DNA from: Flavobacterium ginsengisoli
GTDB taxonomy: Bacteria > Bacteroidota > Bacteroidia > Flavobacteriales > Flavobacteriaceae
Reading direction: 5' to 3'
DNA: 64,000 nt
Assembly: GCF_029625315.1 (NCBI RefSeq)
Contig: NZ_CP121110.1
Location: forward strand, 1,727,501 to 1,791,500
The notes beneath the pieces are model-generated. The model made no database searches and had not been told where the DNA came from. It worked only from the letters and a program-made list of their open reading frames with translations. Of this stretch, positions 54,889 to 62,966 are shown piece by piece. Within the stretch, counting starts at the first letter, position 1. Every line of letters starts with the position of its first letter. The position numbers and the translations under genes are program-made.

Positions 54889-56817
54889 ATGCATTTTAAA
54901 CATCCCGAAATTCTATACTTTCTGTTTTTATTGATCGTTCCAATTTTGGTTCACTTATTTCAATTAAGACGATTTAAAACTTCCTATTTCACAAACGTTC
55001 GATTCTTAAAAGAGCTTGCTATTCAGACTCGTAAGAGTTCTAAAATCAAAAAACGTCTTTTATTAGCTACACGATTATTATTGCTTGCTTGCGCAATTAT
55101 TGCATTTGCACAGCCTTTTTTTGCGACTGCTGATAGCAAAAACGCTTCAAATGAAATGTATATTGTTCTAGACAATTCTTTTAGCATGCAGGCAAAAGGA
55201 AAAAAAGGCGAATTACTAAAAAGGGCCGTTCAAGAATTACTTGAAAATACTCCAGAAAACACTCAATTTTCGCTTTTAACAAACACCGAAAATTTTTGGA
55301 ATACTGATATTAAATCATCAAAAAATGCTTTACAAAATCTAAAATATAGCGCAACCTCTTTTGATCTTGCAACAATTACAGCCAAAATAAAAGCTCACAA
55401 ATCGGCTCATAAAAAAGATATTGTCATTATTACAGATGCTGTTGGTTTAAAAGAAGCGGCTATTAAGAATCTAGATTTTGAAGAAAAGCCGTATTTCATA
55501 GTTCCAAAAGCAGAACAAAAAAACAATGTGTCAATTGACAGCGTTTACATCAATCAGACTTTAGAAAATTTTTATGAAATCGGAATTAATTTATCCGCTT
55601 ATAGCGAAGATTTTAAACCTGTTTCAACGGCACTTTACAATCAAAACAAATTGATTGCCAAAACGATTGTAAATTTTGATGCAAAGAAAAAGAAAATCAA
55701 TTTCACGATTCCAAAAGAAGCTTTTCATGGTTACGTGGCAATTGAAGATAACGGCCTGACTTATGACAACAAATTGTTTTTTAGCATTTCTAAAAACAAA
55801 AAAACAAACGTTATTAGTATTGGTGAACCAGAAAAAGCAATTTCTTATCGAGAATATATACTTCTGGCGAATTTAACTACAACAATTATTCTATCAGTGC
55901 TTTAGATTACAATAGTTTAGAAAAACAAAATACTATTATTTTAAACGAGTTGATTGATATTCCGCAAGCCTTACAAACCACTTTAAAAGCTTTTGTTTCT
56001 AAAGGCGGAAATTTGGTTATCATTCCTTCTGACAAAACTTCTCTTTCAAGCTTAAATGCATTGCTGGGGAATTTTGGAAAAATTCAATTTGGGAATTTAG
56101 AGACCAACAGTAAATTAATCACTAAAATTAATTTTGACCATCCTTTATTTTCAGGTGTTTTTGAAAATAAAATAACGAATTTCCAATATCCAAAAGTAAA
56201 CAGTTCATTTGCTGTTTCTAGTCCTTATCCAGTCTGCTCTTTCATTTGAAGACCAGACTACTTTTGTTACTTCTGTTCAAAACCCAGTTTCTGGAATAAC
56301 CGTTTTTACAGCACCAATAAATAGCGCCAATTCAAATTTTCAGCAATCGCCTTTAATTGTTCCGTTATTTTATAAAATCGCGCAAAATAATCAGAAAACT
56401 GGCGTAAATGCTTTGACAATTGGAAACAATCAGCCTTATTTTGTTGATGTTTTATTGACTAAAGATGCTATTTTGGAAGTGAAAGGAACCGACGATTCGT
56501 TTATCCCAATTCAGCAGATTCTAAACAATAAAGTCAAATTAACTTTTAATGATTTTCCAGAAACCGCTGGAAACTACAGTATTTTTGACAAAAAAGAATG
56601 GGTTGAGAATATCAGTTTTAATTACAAAAGAACCGAAAGCGATTTGAGTCAGATAAACACGAACGTGGTCTCTGATTTTAAAACTGCTGATACAATTTCG
56701 ACTATTTTTAATACGTTACAAACAGAACGAACTGACAGCCAAATTTGGAAATGGTTTGTTATCTTTGCACTGTTATTTTTAGCATTAGAAATGGCAATTA
56801 TAAAATTTGTAAAATAG
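54889..56817 (+). CDS. BatA-domain membrane protein with a vWA-like region, two frameshifts in this sequence
   Basis: A membrane protein of about 640 residues. The first 80 residues (MHFKHPEILYFLFLLIVPIL, LFQLRRFKTSYFTNVRFLKE, then a second helix) are the BatA domain of Bacteroidota. A vWA-like domain follows, with MYIVLDNSFSMQAKGKKG (MIDAS-like DxSxS). The C-terminus is a membrane helix WKWFVIFALLFLALEMAIIKF. Frames break near 55855-55862 (one base missing) and near 56232-56237 (one too many). The family is often next to dihydroorotase in flavobacteria, as here. Function is unknown. Confidence 0.78.
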
Positions 56818-56885
56818 AATTCGCATTTGTTTGAAAGGCCTTTTACTTTTACAAAAATCATTTTACGACAAAAAATTATCTACAT

Positions 56886-58136
56886 ATGAAACTAATCATC
56901 AAAAGCGCCAAAATTATCGACTCCAAAAGTCCGTTTCACAATCAGACCGTTGATCTTTTAATTGCAGATGGTGTAATAGAAAAAATAGGAGTTTCTCTTC
57001 CTAATGACGATGCAGAAGTGGTACGATTTGACGATCTTCATGTTTCTCAAGGATGGTTTGACAGTAGTGTTTCTCTTGGAGAACCTGGTTACGAAGACAG
57101 AGAAACTATCTCAAACGGATTGAATGTTGCCGCAAAAAGCGGTTTTACAGCAATTGCCTTACAGCCAAATTCATTACCTATTATTGACAACCAATCTCAG
57201 GTAAATTTTGTAAAAAATAAAGCAAATGGTTTTGCAACAGAAATTTTCCCAATAGGTGCTTTAACTAAAGCTAGTGAAGGAAAAGACATGGCCGAACTTT
57301 TTGATATGAAAAACTCGGGAGCAATCGCTTTTGGAGATTACAATAAAAGTATCGACAATGCCAATATCTTGAAAATCGCTTTACAGTATGTCCAAGATTT
57401 TGACGGATTAGTTATCGCTTATTCGCAAGATCCTAACATTAAAGGAAACGGAGTTGTAAACGAAGGTATTGTTTCTACAAGATTAGGTTTAAAGGGAATT
57501 CCGAATTTGGCTGAAGAACTTCAAATTTCAAGAAACTTATTTTTATTAGAATATACTGGCGGAAAACTTCATATTCCGACTATTTCTACTGCAAAATCGG
57601 TAGAATTAATTCGAGAAGCTAAAGCTAAAGGTTTAAACGTAACTTGTAGCGCATCTGTTCATCATTTGGTTTTAACTGATGAAAAACTGGACGGATTTGA
57701 TACTCGTTTTAAAGTAACACCTCCGTTAAGAACCGAAGTTGACAGACAAGCTTTATTGAACGGAATTGCTGATGGAACAATCGATATGATTACTTCAGAC
57801 CATAATCCGATTGATATCGAATTCAAAAAAATGGAATTTGATACTGCTAAAAACGGAACTATTGGTTTAGAAAGTGCTTTTGGAGCTTTATTGACCGTTT
57901 TACCTGTAGAAACAATTGTAGCAAAACTAACTGCTGCCAGAAAGGTTTTTGATTTGGAAAGTCATATAATTGAAGAAGGCGCAAAAGCAAACATCACGTT
58001 ATTTTCAACAGAAGGAAAATCAACTTTTACGAAAGAAAACATTCTTTCAAAATCTAAAAATTCTGCTTTTTTAGGAACCGAAATTAAAGGTTCTATTTAC
58101 GGAATTTTAAATCAAAATCAATTAGTTACAAAATAA
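56886..58136 (+). CDS. Dihydroorotase-like amidohydrolase lacking the HxH metal motif
   Basis: A 416-residue member of the dihydroorotase family. The fold is clear: beta-barrel start MKLIIKSAKIIDSKSPFHNQ, SEDxx-like VIAYSQDP, and SDHNPIDIEFKKMEFDTAKN with GTIGLESAFGALLTVLP at the end. The motif that should read DxHxHxREPG is DSSVSLGEPG, so the two N-terminal metal-binding histidines are absent. The later SDHNP is kept. Such pseudo-dihydroorotases occur in Bacteroidota and may be partners of aspartate transcarbamoylase or a related enzyme. It is 69 bp from the BatA-like gene and continues into a small membrane protein gene. Confidence 0.82.
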   Translation: MKLIIKSAKIIDSKSPFHNQTVDLLIADGVIEKIGVSLPNDDAEVVRFDDLHVSQGWFDSSVSLGEPGYEDRETISNGLNVAAKSGFTAIALQPNSLPIIDNQSQVNFVKNKANGFATEIFPIGALTKASEGKDMAELFDMKNSGAIAFGDYNKSIDNANILKIALQYVQDFDGLVIAYSQDPNIKGNGVVNEGIVSTRLGLKGIPNLAEELQISRNLFLLEYTGGKLHIPTISTAKSVELIREAKAKGLNVTCSASVHHLVLTDEKLDGFDTRFKVTPPLRTEVDRQALLNGIADGTIDMITSDHNPIDIEFKKMEFDTAKNGTIGLESAFGALLTVLPVETIVAKLTAARKVFDLESHIIEEGAKANITLFSTEGKSTFTKENILSKSKNSAFLGTEIKGSIYGILNQNQLVTK

Positions 58137-58141
58137 TACAA

Positions 58142-58468
58142 ATGAATAATTCAGTCGAAGAAGGAAAACCGATCGCTATCACAAGTTATATTCTAATCAT
58201 TGGCGTTTTGATTGCCATGAGTATGAATTCTGAAAACAAAAATAGTTTTGCTTCTTTTCACATCCGTCAGTCTTTAGGCTTGTCTTTAACTTTTATCTCC
58301 TTCGGAGCAATAATCAGTAATTTTGATAGTTTTTTTATCACTTTCCCAATGTGGATTTGTATTTCAATTCTGTGGACTTTCGGTATTTTTAATGCTATTC
58401 AAGGACAAATGAGACCGATTCCTTTAGTTGGAGAATTGTTTCAAAAATGGTTTAAGAAAATCGGATAA
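58142..58468 (+). CDS. DUF4870-like small membrane protein
   Basis: A 108-residue protein with three transmembrane helices: ITSYILIIGVLIAMSM, SLGLSLTFISFGAII and FPMWICISILWTFGIFNAI, and a FASFHIRQSLGL motif between the first two. This is the layout of the DUF4870 (Tic20-like import component) family. It follows the dihydroorotase-like gene by 5 bp, so they share a transcript. Function unknown. Confidence 0.78.
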   Translation: MNNSVEEGKPIAITSYILIIGVLIAMSMNSENKNSFASFHIRQSLGLSLTFISFGAIISNFDSFFITFPMWICISILWTFGIFNAIQGQMRPIPLVGELFQKWFKKIG

Positions 58469-58514
58469 ATTTTTCAAAATTCAATTAAAAAATTCGAAAT
58501 TCCAAAGTTGGAAA

Positions 58515-58546
58515 ATTCACAATTCACAACTTACAACTCACAATTA
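58515..58546. repeat. 7-bp-period TTCACAA array before a start codon
   Basis: ATTCACA, ATTCACA, ACTTACA and ACTCACA follow at exact 7-bp steps and end about 8 nt before the ATG at 58551. Confidence 0.65.
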
Positions 58547-58550
58547 AAAA

Positions 58551-59192
58551 ATGAATCTATCTTTAGAATATAAAATAAGAGAACCAAAAGTAATTTTAGA
58601 TAAAAATCCGTTATTGCTTTTATTGCACGGATATGGAAGTAATGAGGCCGATTTATTCTCTTTTGCTTCTGAGCTTCCAGATAACTATTATATCATTTCT
58701 GCAAGAGCTCCTTACGATTTACAGTATGGCGCTTACGCTTGGTACGCGATCAACTTTGATGCAGATCAGAATAAATTTTCAGATAATGAACAAGCCAAAA
58801 CTTCAAGAGATTTAATTGCAAAGTTTATTGATGAACTAACAGCAAATTATCCAATTGATGCTAATAATGTAACTTTAATCGGATTCAGCCAAGGATCTAT
58901 TTTAAGTTATGCAACCGCACTTTCTTATCCAGAAAAAATTCAAAGAGTTGTGGCAATGAGTGGTTATTTTAATGAAGAAATCATCAAAGAAGGTTTTAAA
59001 AACAATGATTTCAAAAATTTAAAGTTTTTTGCTTCACACGGAACTGTAGATCAAGTTATTCCGATTGAATGGGCGAGAAAAACACCTGCTGCTTTAGAAA
59101 AATTAAATATTCCGCTTACTTATAAAGAATATCCTGTTGGGCATGGAGTTGCTCCTCAAAATTTCTTTGATTTTAGGAATTGGTCTGCTTAG
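58551..59192 (+). CDS. Phospholipase/carboxylesterase family hydrolase
   Basis: A 213-residue alpha/beta hydrolase of the acyl-protein thioesterase/YitV-type group. The catalytic triad is visible: serine in LIGFSQGSILS, aspartate in HGTVDQVIPIEW and histidine in GHGVAP. LLLLHGYGSNEADLF holds the oxyanion loop. No signal peptide. It likely hydrolyses short esters; the substrate is unknown. Confidence 0.85.
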   Translation: MNLSLEYKIREPKVILDKNPLLLLLHGYGSNEADLFSFASELPDNYYIISARAPYDLQYGAYAWYAINFDADQNKFSDNEQAKTSRDLIAKFIDELTANYPIDANNVTLIGFSQGSILSYATALSYPEKIQRVVAMSGYFNEEIIKEGFKNNDFKNLKFFASHGTVDQVIPIEWARKTPAALEKLNIPLTYKEYPVGHGVAPQNFFDFRNWSA

Positions 59193-59243
59193 TTAGTATT
59201 CAGTCATAGTTTAAGGTCGTAGTTTTTACTAATAATTTATTTT

Positions 59244-59897
59244 ATGGCAACAGATTGGTATCGAAGAAAATCTTGGTCAAAAACAGATGAAGAAGAATTC
59301 TTTGCGAAACTTTCTCGTGCCAGAAAAGATGGAAGAGCTCAATATCTTAAAGTTCAAGCAATAGAATTAGTTGACACTAAAAAACCCAAGCTTTTACAAG
59401 TTGCGAAGGAATTATTAAGCAAAGTTCTAAATGAATATCCAGACGACAACTTCAACAAAGGTTCTGTTTATCATACTTTTGGAAATATTTTTCAACTTGA
59501 AAACAATACAGAGAAAGCACTTGAATATTTTAAAAAAGCTGTTGATTTTGAAAAGACATTTCCAAATGTAATTACTCAATCGTATTTAGATTATGCTGAA
59601 ATTGTAGTTAAAAATCAATTCAAAGATTTATATCCAGTAGCTGAAGAAATGCTAGAAAATAAAATTTCAAGATTGTTATTTCCTAATGAAAAATATATTG
59701 CTTTCTCTTTACTTGCAATAATAAACTTTTACAATTCTAAAGCAGAGATTGGCAAAAAATATGCTGAAATGGCAAATGAAAATGCAAACGCAGAAACCTC
59801 TGGCTTGAGATATCATAAATACTTAGGAATAGTCTCCTCACGAGATAGTCTACTAGACAAAGTAACTAAATCATTTTTAAAACCTTACTCGAAATGA
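59244..59897 (+). CDS. TPR-like repeat protein, unknown function
   Basis: A 217-residue all-helical protein. The middle contains tetratricopeptide-like repeats: AKELLSKVLNEYPDDNFNKGS and VYHTFGNIFQLENNTEKALEYFKKAVD. The N-terminus DWYRRKSWSKTDEEEFFAKLSRARK is charged. I do not recognise a named family. It overlaps the next gene by 4 bp (ATGA), so it is probably translated together with the isochorismatase-like gene. Confidence 0.7.
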   Translation: MATDWYRRKSWSKTDEEEFFAKLSRARKDGRAQYLKVQAIELVDTKKPKLLQVAKELLSKVLNEYPDDNFNKGSVYHTFGNIFQLENNTEKALEYFKKAVDFEKTFPNVITQSYLDYAEIVVKNQFKDLYPVAEEMLENKISRLLFPNEKYIAFSLLAIINFYNSKAEIGKKYAEMANENANAETSGLRYHKYLGIVSSRDSLLDKVTKSFLKPYSK

Positions 59898-60460
59898 ATT
59901 CAAAACTTAATAATCCCGCATTAATTTTAATTGATATTCAAAAAGGTTTTCATGACGTTGCTTATTGGGGCGGAGACCGTAATAATGTTACGGCAGAAGA
60001 AAAAGCTGGCGAACTTCTAAAGATCTGGCGAAGCAAAAAACTTCCCATTTTTCACGTACAGCATTGTTCTTCAAATCCAAATTCGATTTTAAACGAAACA
60101 AATCTAGGTAATGAATTTCAAGATATTGTAAAACCTCTTGAAGGAGAAACAATCATCAAAAAGAATGTCAATAGTGCTTTTATTGGAACGAATTTAAAAG
60201 AGCTAATTGACACTGCCAAAATCACAAATCTTGTAATTGTAGGTTTAACTACAGATCATTGCGTTTCTACCACAACAAGAATGGCAGGAAATTTTGGTTA
60301 CAATGTTTACGTAGTTTCTGACGCAACAGCTACTTTCAATAAAAAAGGCGTAAACGGAGAAAATTTCTCTGCCGAATTAATACATCAAACCGCTTTAGCA
60401 AGTTTAAACGATGAATTTGCTCAAGTAGTAACTTCTAAATTTATTAAAACGAATATTTAG
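59894..60460 (+). CDS. Isochorismatase-family cysteine hydrolase
   Basis: A 188-residue cysteine hydrolase of the isochorismatase/nicotinamidase superfamily. The catalytic triad is Asp in LILIDIQKGFHD (about D14), Lys in IIKKNVNSAF and Cys in GLTTDHCVSTTTRMA. The acid-plus-Cys pattern is complete. The substrate could be a nicotinamide-like amide or another hydrolysable compound. It overlaps the TPR-like gene. Confidence 0.85.
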   Translation: MNSKLNNPALILIDIQKGFHDVAYWGGDRNNVTAEEKAGELLKIWRSKKLPIFHVQHCSSNPNSILNETNLGNEFQDIVKPLEGETIIKKNVNSAFIGTNLKELIDTAKITNLVIVGLTTDHCVSTTTRMAGNFGYNVYVVSDATATFNKKGVNGENFSAELIHQTALASLNDEFAQVVTSKFIKTNI

Positions 60461-60569
60461 TCTTTGTTTTATCTGTCATGTTTTCAGTTTCTACAGAGTA
60501 AAAATTAAAAACATAACAGAAAACTAAAATTTTCCTTCTCATAAAAAAGATGTCTTTTGAGTAAACTAC

Positions 60570-61094
60570 TTATTTATAAGTTTTTAGTTCATCTTCAAAA
60601 TCGAGAAAATCTTCATGAAGTCCAGATATAATTTTTTCGGTTAAGTTACCTTCTTTATCTGTTTTTACCAGTACCCAGCCTATTTCGCCGTCAGAATTGC
60701 AATTGCCATAATCCAACAAATCAATGACATTGCTTATTATTCCCTTTGAAAAAGTCTTTAAAAAATCTGATAATTTTTCTTCCCCAACTAATTTTTGAAT
60801 ATCTAAATATTTCTCTTCTACCTCTTCATCAAAATCATATGCCAAAGAAATGTTTTCCTCAGGTGATTTTATAATATCAAAAAGACCTTTTAAAACCAAA
60901 AAGCGTCCAGCTTGCGGAATACCTTCTTTAATTTCACTAAAGGCCCAACCCAAAGGATCCAATGCTCCTGCTTCTTCAAGTTGTAATGCCAATCTTTCAA
61001 AATCATTTAATTCTGATTTACTAAATCCTTTGATGGCATGACGATAATATTTTTGCTCTTTTGAGCCCAAAATAAGTCTTTCAATTTCTTCCAT
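60570..61094 (-). CDS. Hypothetical protein (174 aa)
   Basis: A soluble, acidic, helix-rich protein starting MEEIERLIL (a start 18 bases upstream is also possible). Blocks are KGFSKSELNDFERLALQL, PLGWAFSEIKEGIPQAG, SLAYDFDEEVEEKYLDI and GNCNSDGEIGWVLVKTDKEG. I recognise no family. Downstream genes on the same strand are a lipoprotein and a small anchored protein, all of unknown function. Confidence 0.6.
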   Translation of the reverse strand: MEEIERLILGSKEQKYYRHAIKGFSKSELNDFERLALQLEEAGALDPLGWAFSEIKEGIPQAGRFLVLKGLFDIIKSPEENISLAYDFDEEVEEKYLDIQKLVGEEKLSDFLKTFSKGIISNVIDLLDYGNCNSDGEIGWVLVKTDKEGNLTEKIISGLHEDFLDFEDELKTYK

Positions 61095-61121
61095 GCTCTT
61101 AATAATTAGCAATAAACATCT

Positions 61122-61550
61122 TTATTCCCCTGTATAAAGAATCTTTTCTCCTTTCTTCAAAACATATCCTTTCCACGGAATTAATTGCCAATCACCATTA
61201 ACCCAAGAATCACCTTCAGATTTTCTTTCTAAAATGATAGATTCTTTTTGAGTATCCAGAAAAAGTTCTGCTTTATTTCCGTCAAAAATTACATAGGAAA
61301 CTGTAGAATACGTTTTTCCATCTTCTGCATGATTCAGCCTTGTGCTATTTTCAAAAACTCTGATACACTCTTTTTTCAAAACCGACCAAGTATAACCAGC
61401 TGAAGCCTTACAGCCATGAGAATCAGAATCTCCGCCAACGACAGTTTCTTTTTTCGGTTCTTTTGGAGTTGTACTTACATTTTCTTGAGAAACTTTTTTC
61501 CCACACGAAATTGTACTAGCAATAATCAAAAACAAAAACATCTTTTTCAT
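61122..61550 (-). CDS. Lipoprotein, unknown function
   Basis: A 142-residue lipoprotein (MKKMFLFLIIASTISCGKK, lipobox cysteine near residue 16). The mature part has a low-complexity linker (SQENVSTTPKEPKKETV), then HGCKASAGYTWSVLKKECIRVF with paired cysteines, and a small beta domain ending ILYTGE. I recall similar flavobacterial proteins but cannot give a name. Confidence 0.65.
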   Translation of the reverse strand: MKKMFLFLIIASTISCGKKVSQENVSTTPKEPKKETVVGGDSDSHGCKASAGYTWSVLKKECIRVFENSTRLNHAEDGKTYSTVSYVIFDGNKAELFLDTQKESIILERKSEGDSWVNGDWQLIPWKGYVLKKGEKILYTGE

Positions 61551-61571
61551 AATCCTATTTATTTAAAGGCC

Positions 61572-61602
61572 AAAAAAATAGGATTATAAAATCCTATTTT
61601 TG
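61572..61602 (-). terminator. Terminator overlapping the end of the next gene
   Basis: AAAATAGGATT and AATCCTATTTT pair around 4 nt, with A- and T-runs outside. The right arm includes the stop codon of the gene at 61594-62097. Confidence 0.75.
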
Positions 61603-62097
61603 ATATAACCAAGTTTGATTTACTTCAAAGGTAATATTATCATCGTTATCAACAAAATATTTTAACAAGACTTCTCCCCATAATTCTCCATTGCTATAAT
61701 CTGCAATAATCCATCTGTGGTTTAAAATTTTCACTTTATTAATGATAAATTTAGTTGGCCCAATCTGGTCTTGCCCTGTATATGGATTCCCTTTTGGATT
61801 TGAATTGAAATCTAATAGCTTTTCTGTTACAACCGGAATTAGTTTTTCATACAAAATCACTTTTCCTCCAGAGGCGCTATTATCAAAGTAATTTTGAGCA
61901 TTTTCGTTATGCTCTAAAGAAAAATAATCAGCTTCAGCCAATTTGTTTTTCATGAGGCTAATGCTGTCTCTTAATTTCTTAGTTGTTTTATCATATCGGT
62001 CTTGTCCAAATTTTACTTCTCCGCTGTAAAATGCATACGTAAAGACATTCATTAAAATGGCAAGAATAAAAAGATAAAGCATTAAGGATTTTTTCAT
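61594..62097 (-). CDS. Membrane-anchored conserved protein, unknown function
   Basis: A 167-residue protein with one N-terminal transmembrane helix (SLMLYLFILAILMNVFTYAF) and a periplasmic domain containing GQDRYDKTTKKLRDSISLMK (coiled-coil-like), GPTKFIINKVKILNHRWIIADY and GELWGEVLLKYFVD. Similar proteins are common in flavobacteria, sometimes labelled hydrolase without evidence. It is 14 bp downstream of the MBL-fold gene and shares its transcript. Confidence 0.68.
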   Translation of the reverse strand: MKKSLMLYLFILAILMNVFTYAFYSGEVKFGQDRYDKTTKKLRDSISLMKNKLAEADYFSLEHNENAQNYFDNSASGGKVILYEKLIPVVTEKLLDFNSNPKGNPYTGQDQIGPTKFIINKVKILNHRWIIADYSNGELWGEVLLKYFVDNDDNITFEVNQTWLYQK

Positions 62098-62111
62098 TGT
62101 GTGGTATATAA

Positions 62112-62876
62112 TTAAATTGTAATTTCTAAATTGTCGTAAGCCAAGAAAACATTATCTGGAAGTGTTTTCTGCACTTCTTCGTGAAACCCTAAAACGTGGC
62201 TAATATGAGTTAAATAAGCTCTTTCAGGTTTAACAAGATTAATAAAATCAAGTGCTTCTTGTAGATTAAAATGCGTATTGTGAGGTTCGACACGCAGAGC
62301 ATTGACTACTAAAACTTTCAAACCTTTTAGCTTTTCAACCTCAACTTGCTCGACTGTTTTTACATCTGTTAGATAGGCAAAATCATCTATTCTGTACCCA
62401 AAAACCTGAAGATCTCCATGCATTACATTTATCGGAATTGCTGTTTTATCTCCAACAGCAAAAGGTGCATTATTTTGCACTTCTATTGTTTTTACGCTTG
62501 GAGCTCCTGGATATTTGTTTACCGTTTCAAACACATAATCAAAACGGCGTCTTAAATTATCTAGAACGCGTTTATGTCCATAAATCGGAATTTCACCCTG
62601 TCTAAAATTAAATGGGCGTATATCGTCTAAACCAGCAGTGTGATCTGCATGCTCATGAGTAAAGAGAATTGCATCCAGTTTCTGGCATCCGCAAGAAAGC
62701 ATTTGCTGTCTAAAATCGGGGCCACAATCTACAACATACGAATGATCGTCCCATGTTATCCAAATGGATACACGAAGCCTTTTATCCTTAGCATCAGTGC
62801 TTTTGCAAACAGGATGATCGATTCCTATAATTGGAATGCCTTGAGAAGTACCTGTACCTAAAAAATAAACCTTCAA
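62112..62876 (-). CDS. MBL-fold metallo-hydrolase (PhnP-like)
   Basis: A 254-residue metallo-beta-lactamase-fold protein. The metal motif is LFTHEHADHTAGLDD (HxHxDH), preceded by VDCGPDFRQQ, and later residues include VMHGDLQV, AYLTDVK and THISHVLGFHEEV. This resembles the PhnP/phosphodiesterase branch. It probably cleaves a phosphodiester, but the substrate is not shown. It is divergent from the conserved gene at 62967. Confidence 0.85.
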   Translation of the reverse strand: MKVYFLGTGTSQGIPIIGIDHPVCKSTDAKDKRLRVSIWITWDDHSYVVDCGPDFRQQMLSCGCQKLDAILFTHEHADHTAGLDDIRPFNFRQGEIPIYGHKRVLDNLRRRFDYVFETVNKYPGAPSVKTIEVQNNAPFAVGDKTAIPINVMHGDLQVFGYRIDDFAYLTDVKTVEQVEVEKLKGLKVLVVNALRVEPHNTHFNLQEALDFINLVKPERAYLTHISHVLGFHEEVQKTLPDNVFLAYDNLEITI

Positions 62877-62914
62877 TTGAACTTAATTTTTTTACAAAAA
62901 TAGGATTATTTCTC

Positions 62915-62944
62915 TTTCATTAGAAGCCTAATTTACTAACTTTG
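62915..62944 (+). promoter_or_regulatory. Promoter of the 62.9-kb gene
   Basis: TTTC at 62915-62918 (consensus TTTG), an 18-nt spacer and TAACTTTG at 62937-62944, 23 nt before the ATG at 62967. A TATTTTTG on the minus strand (62895-62902) could serve the divergent MBL gene. Confidence 0.55.
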
Positions 62945-62966
62945 TAACAAATCTATTTAAAACAAA

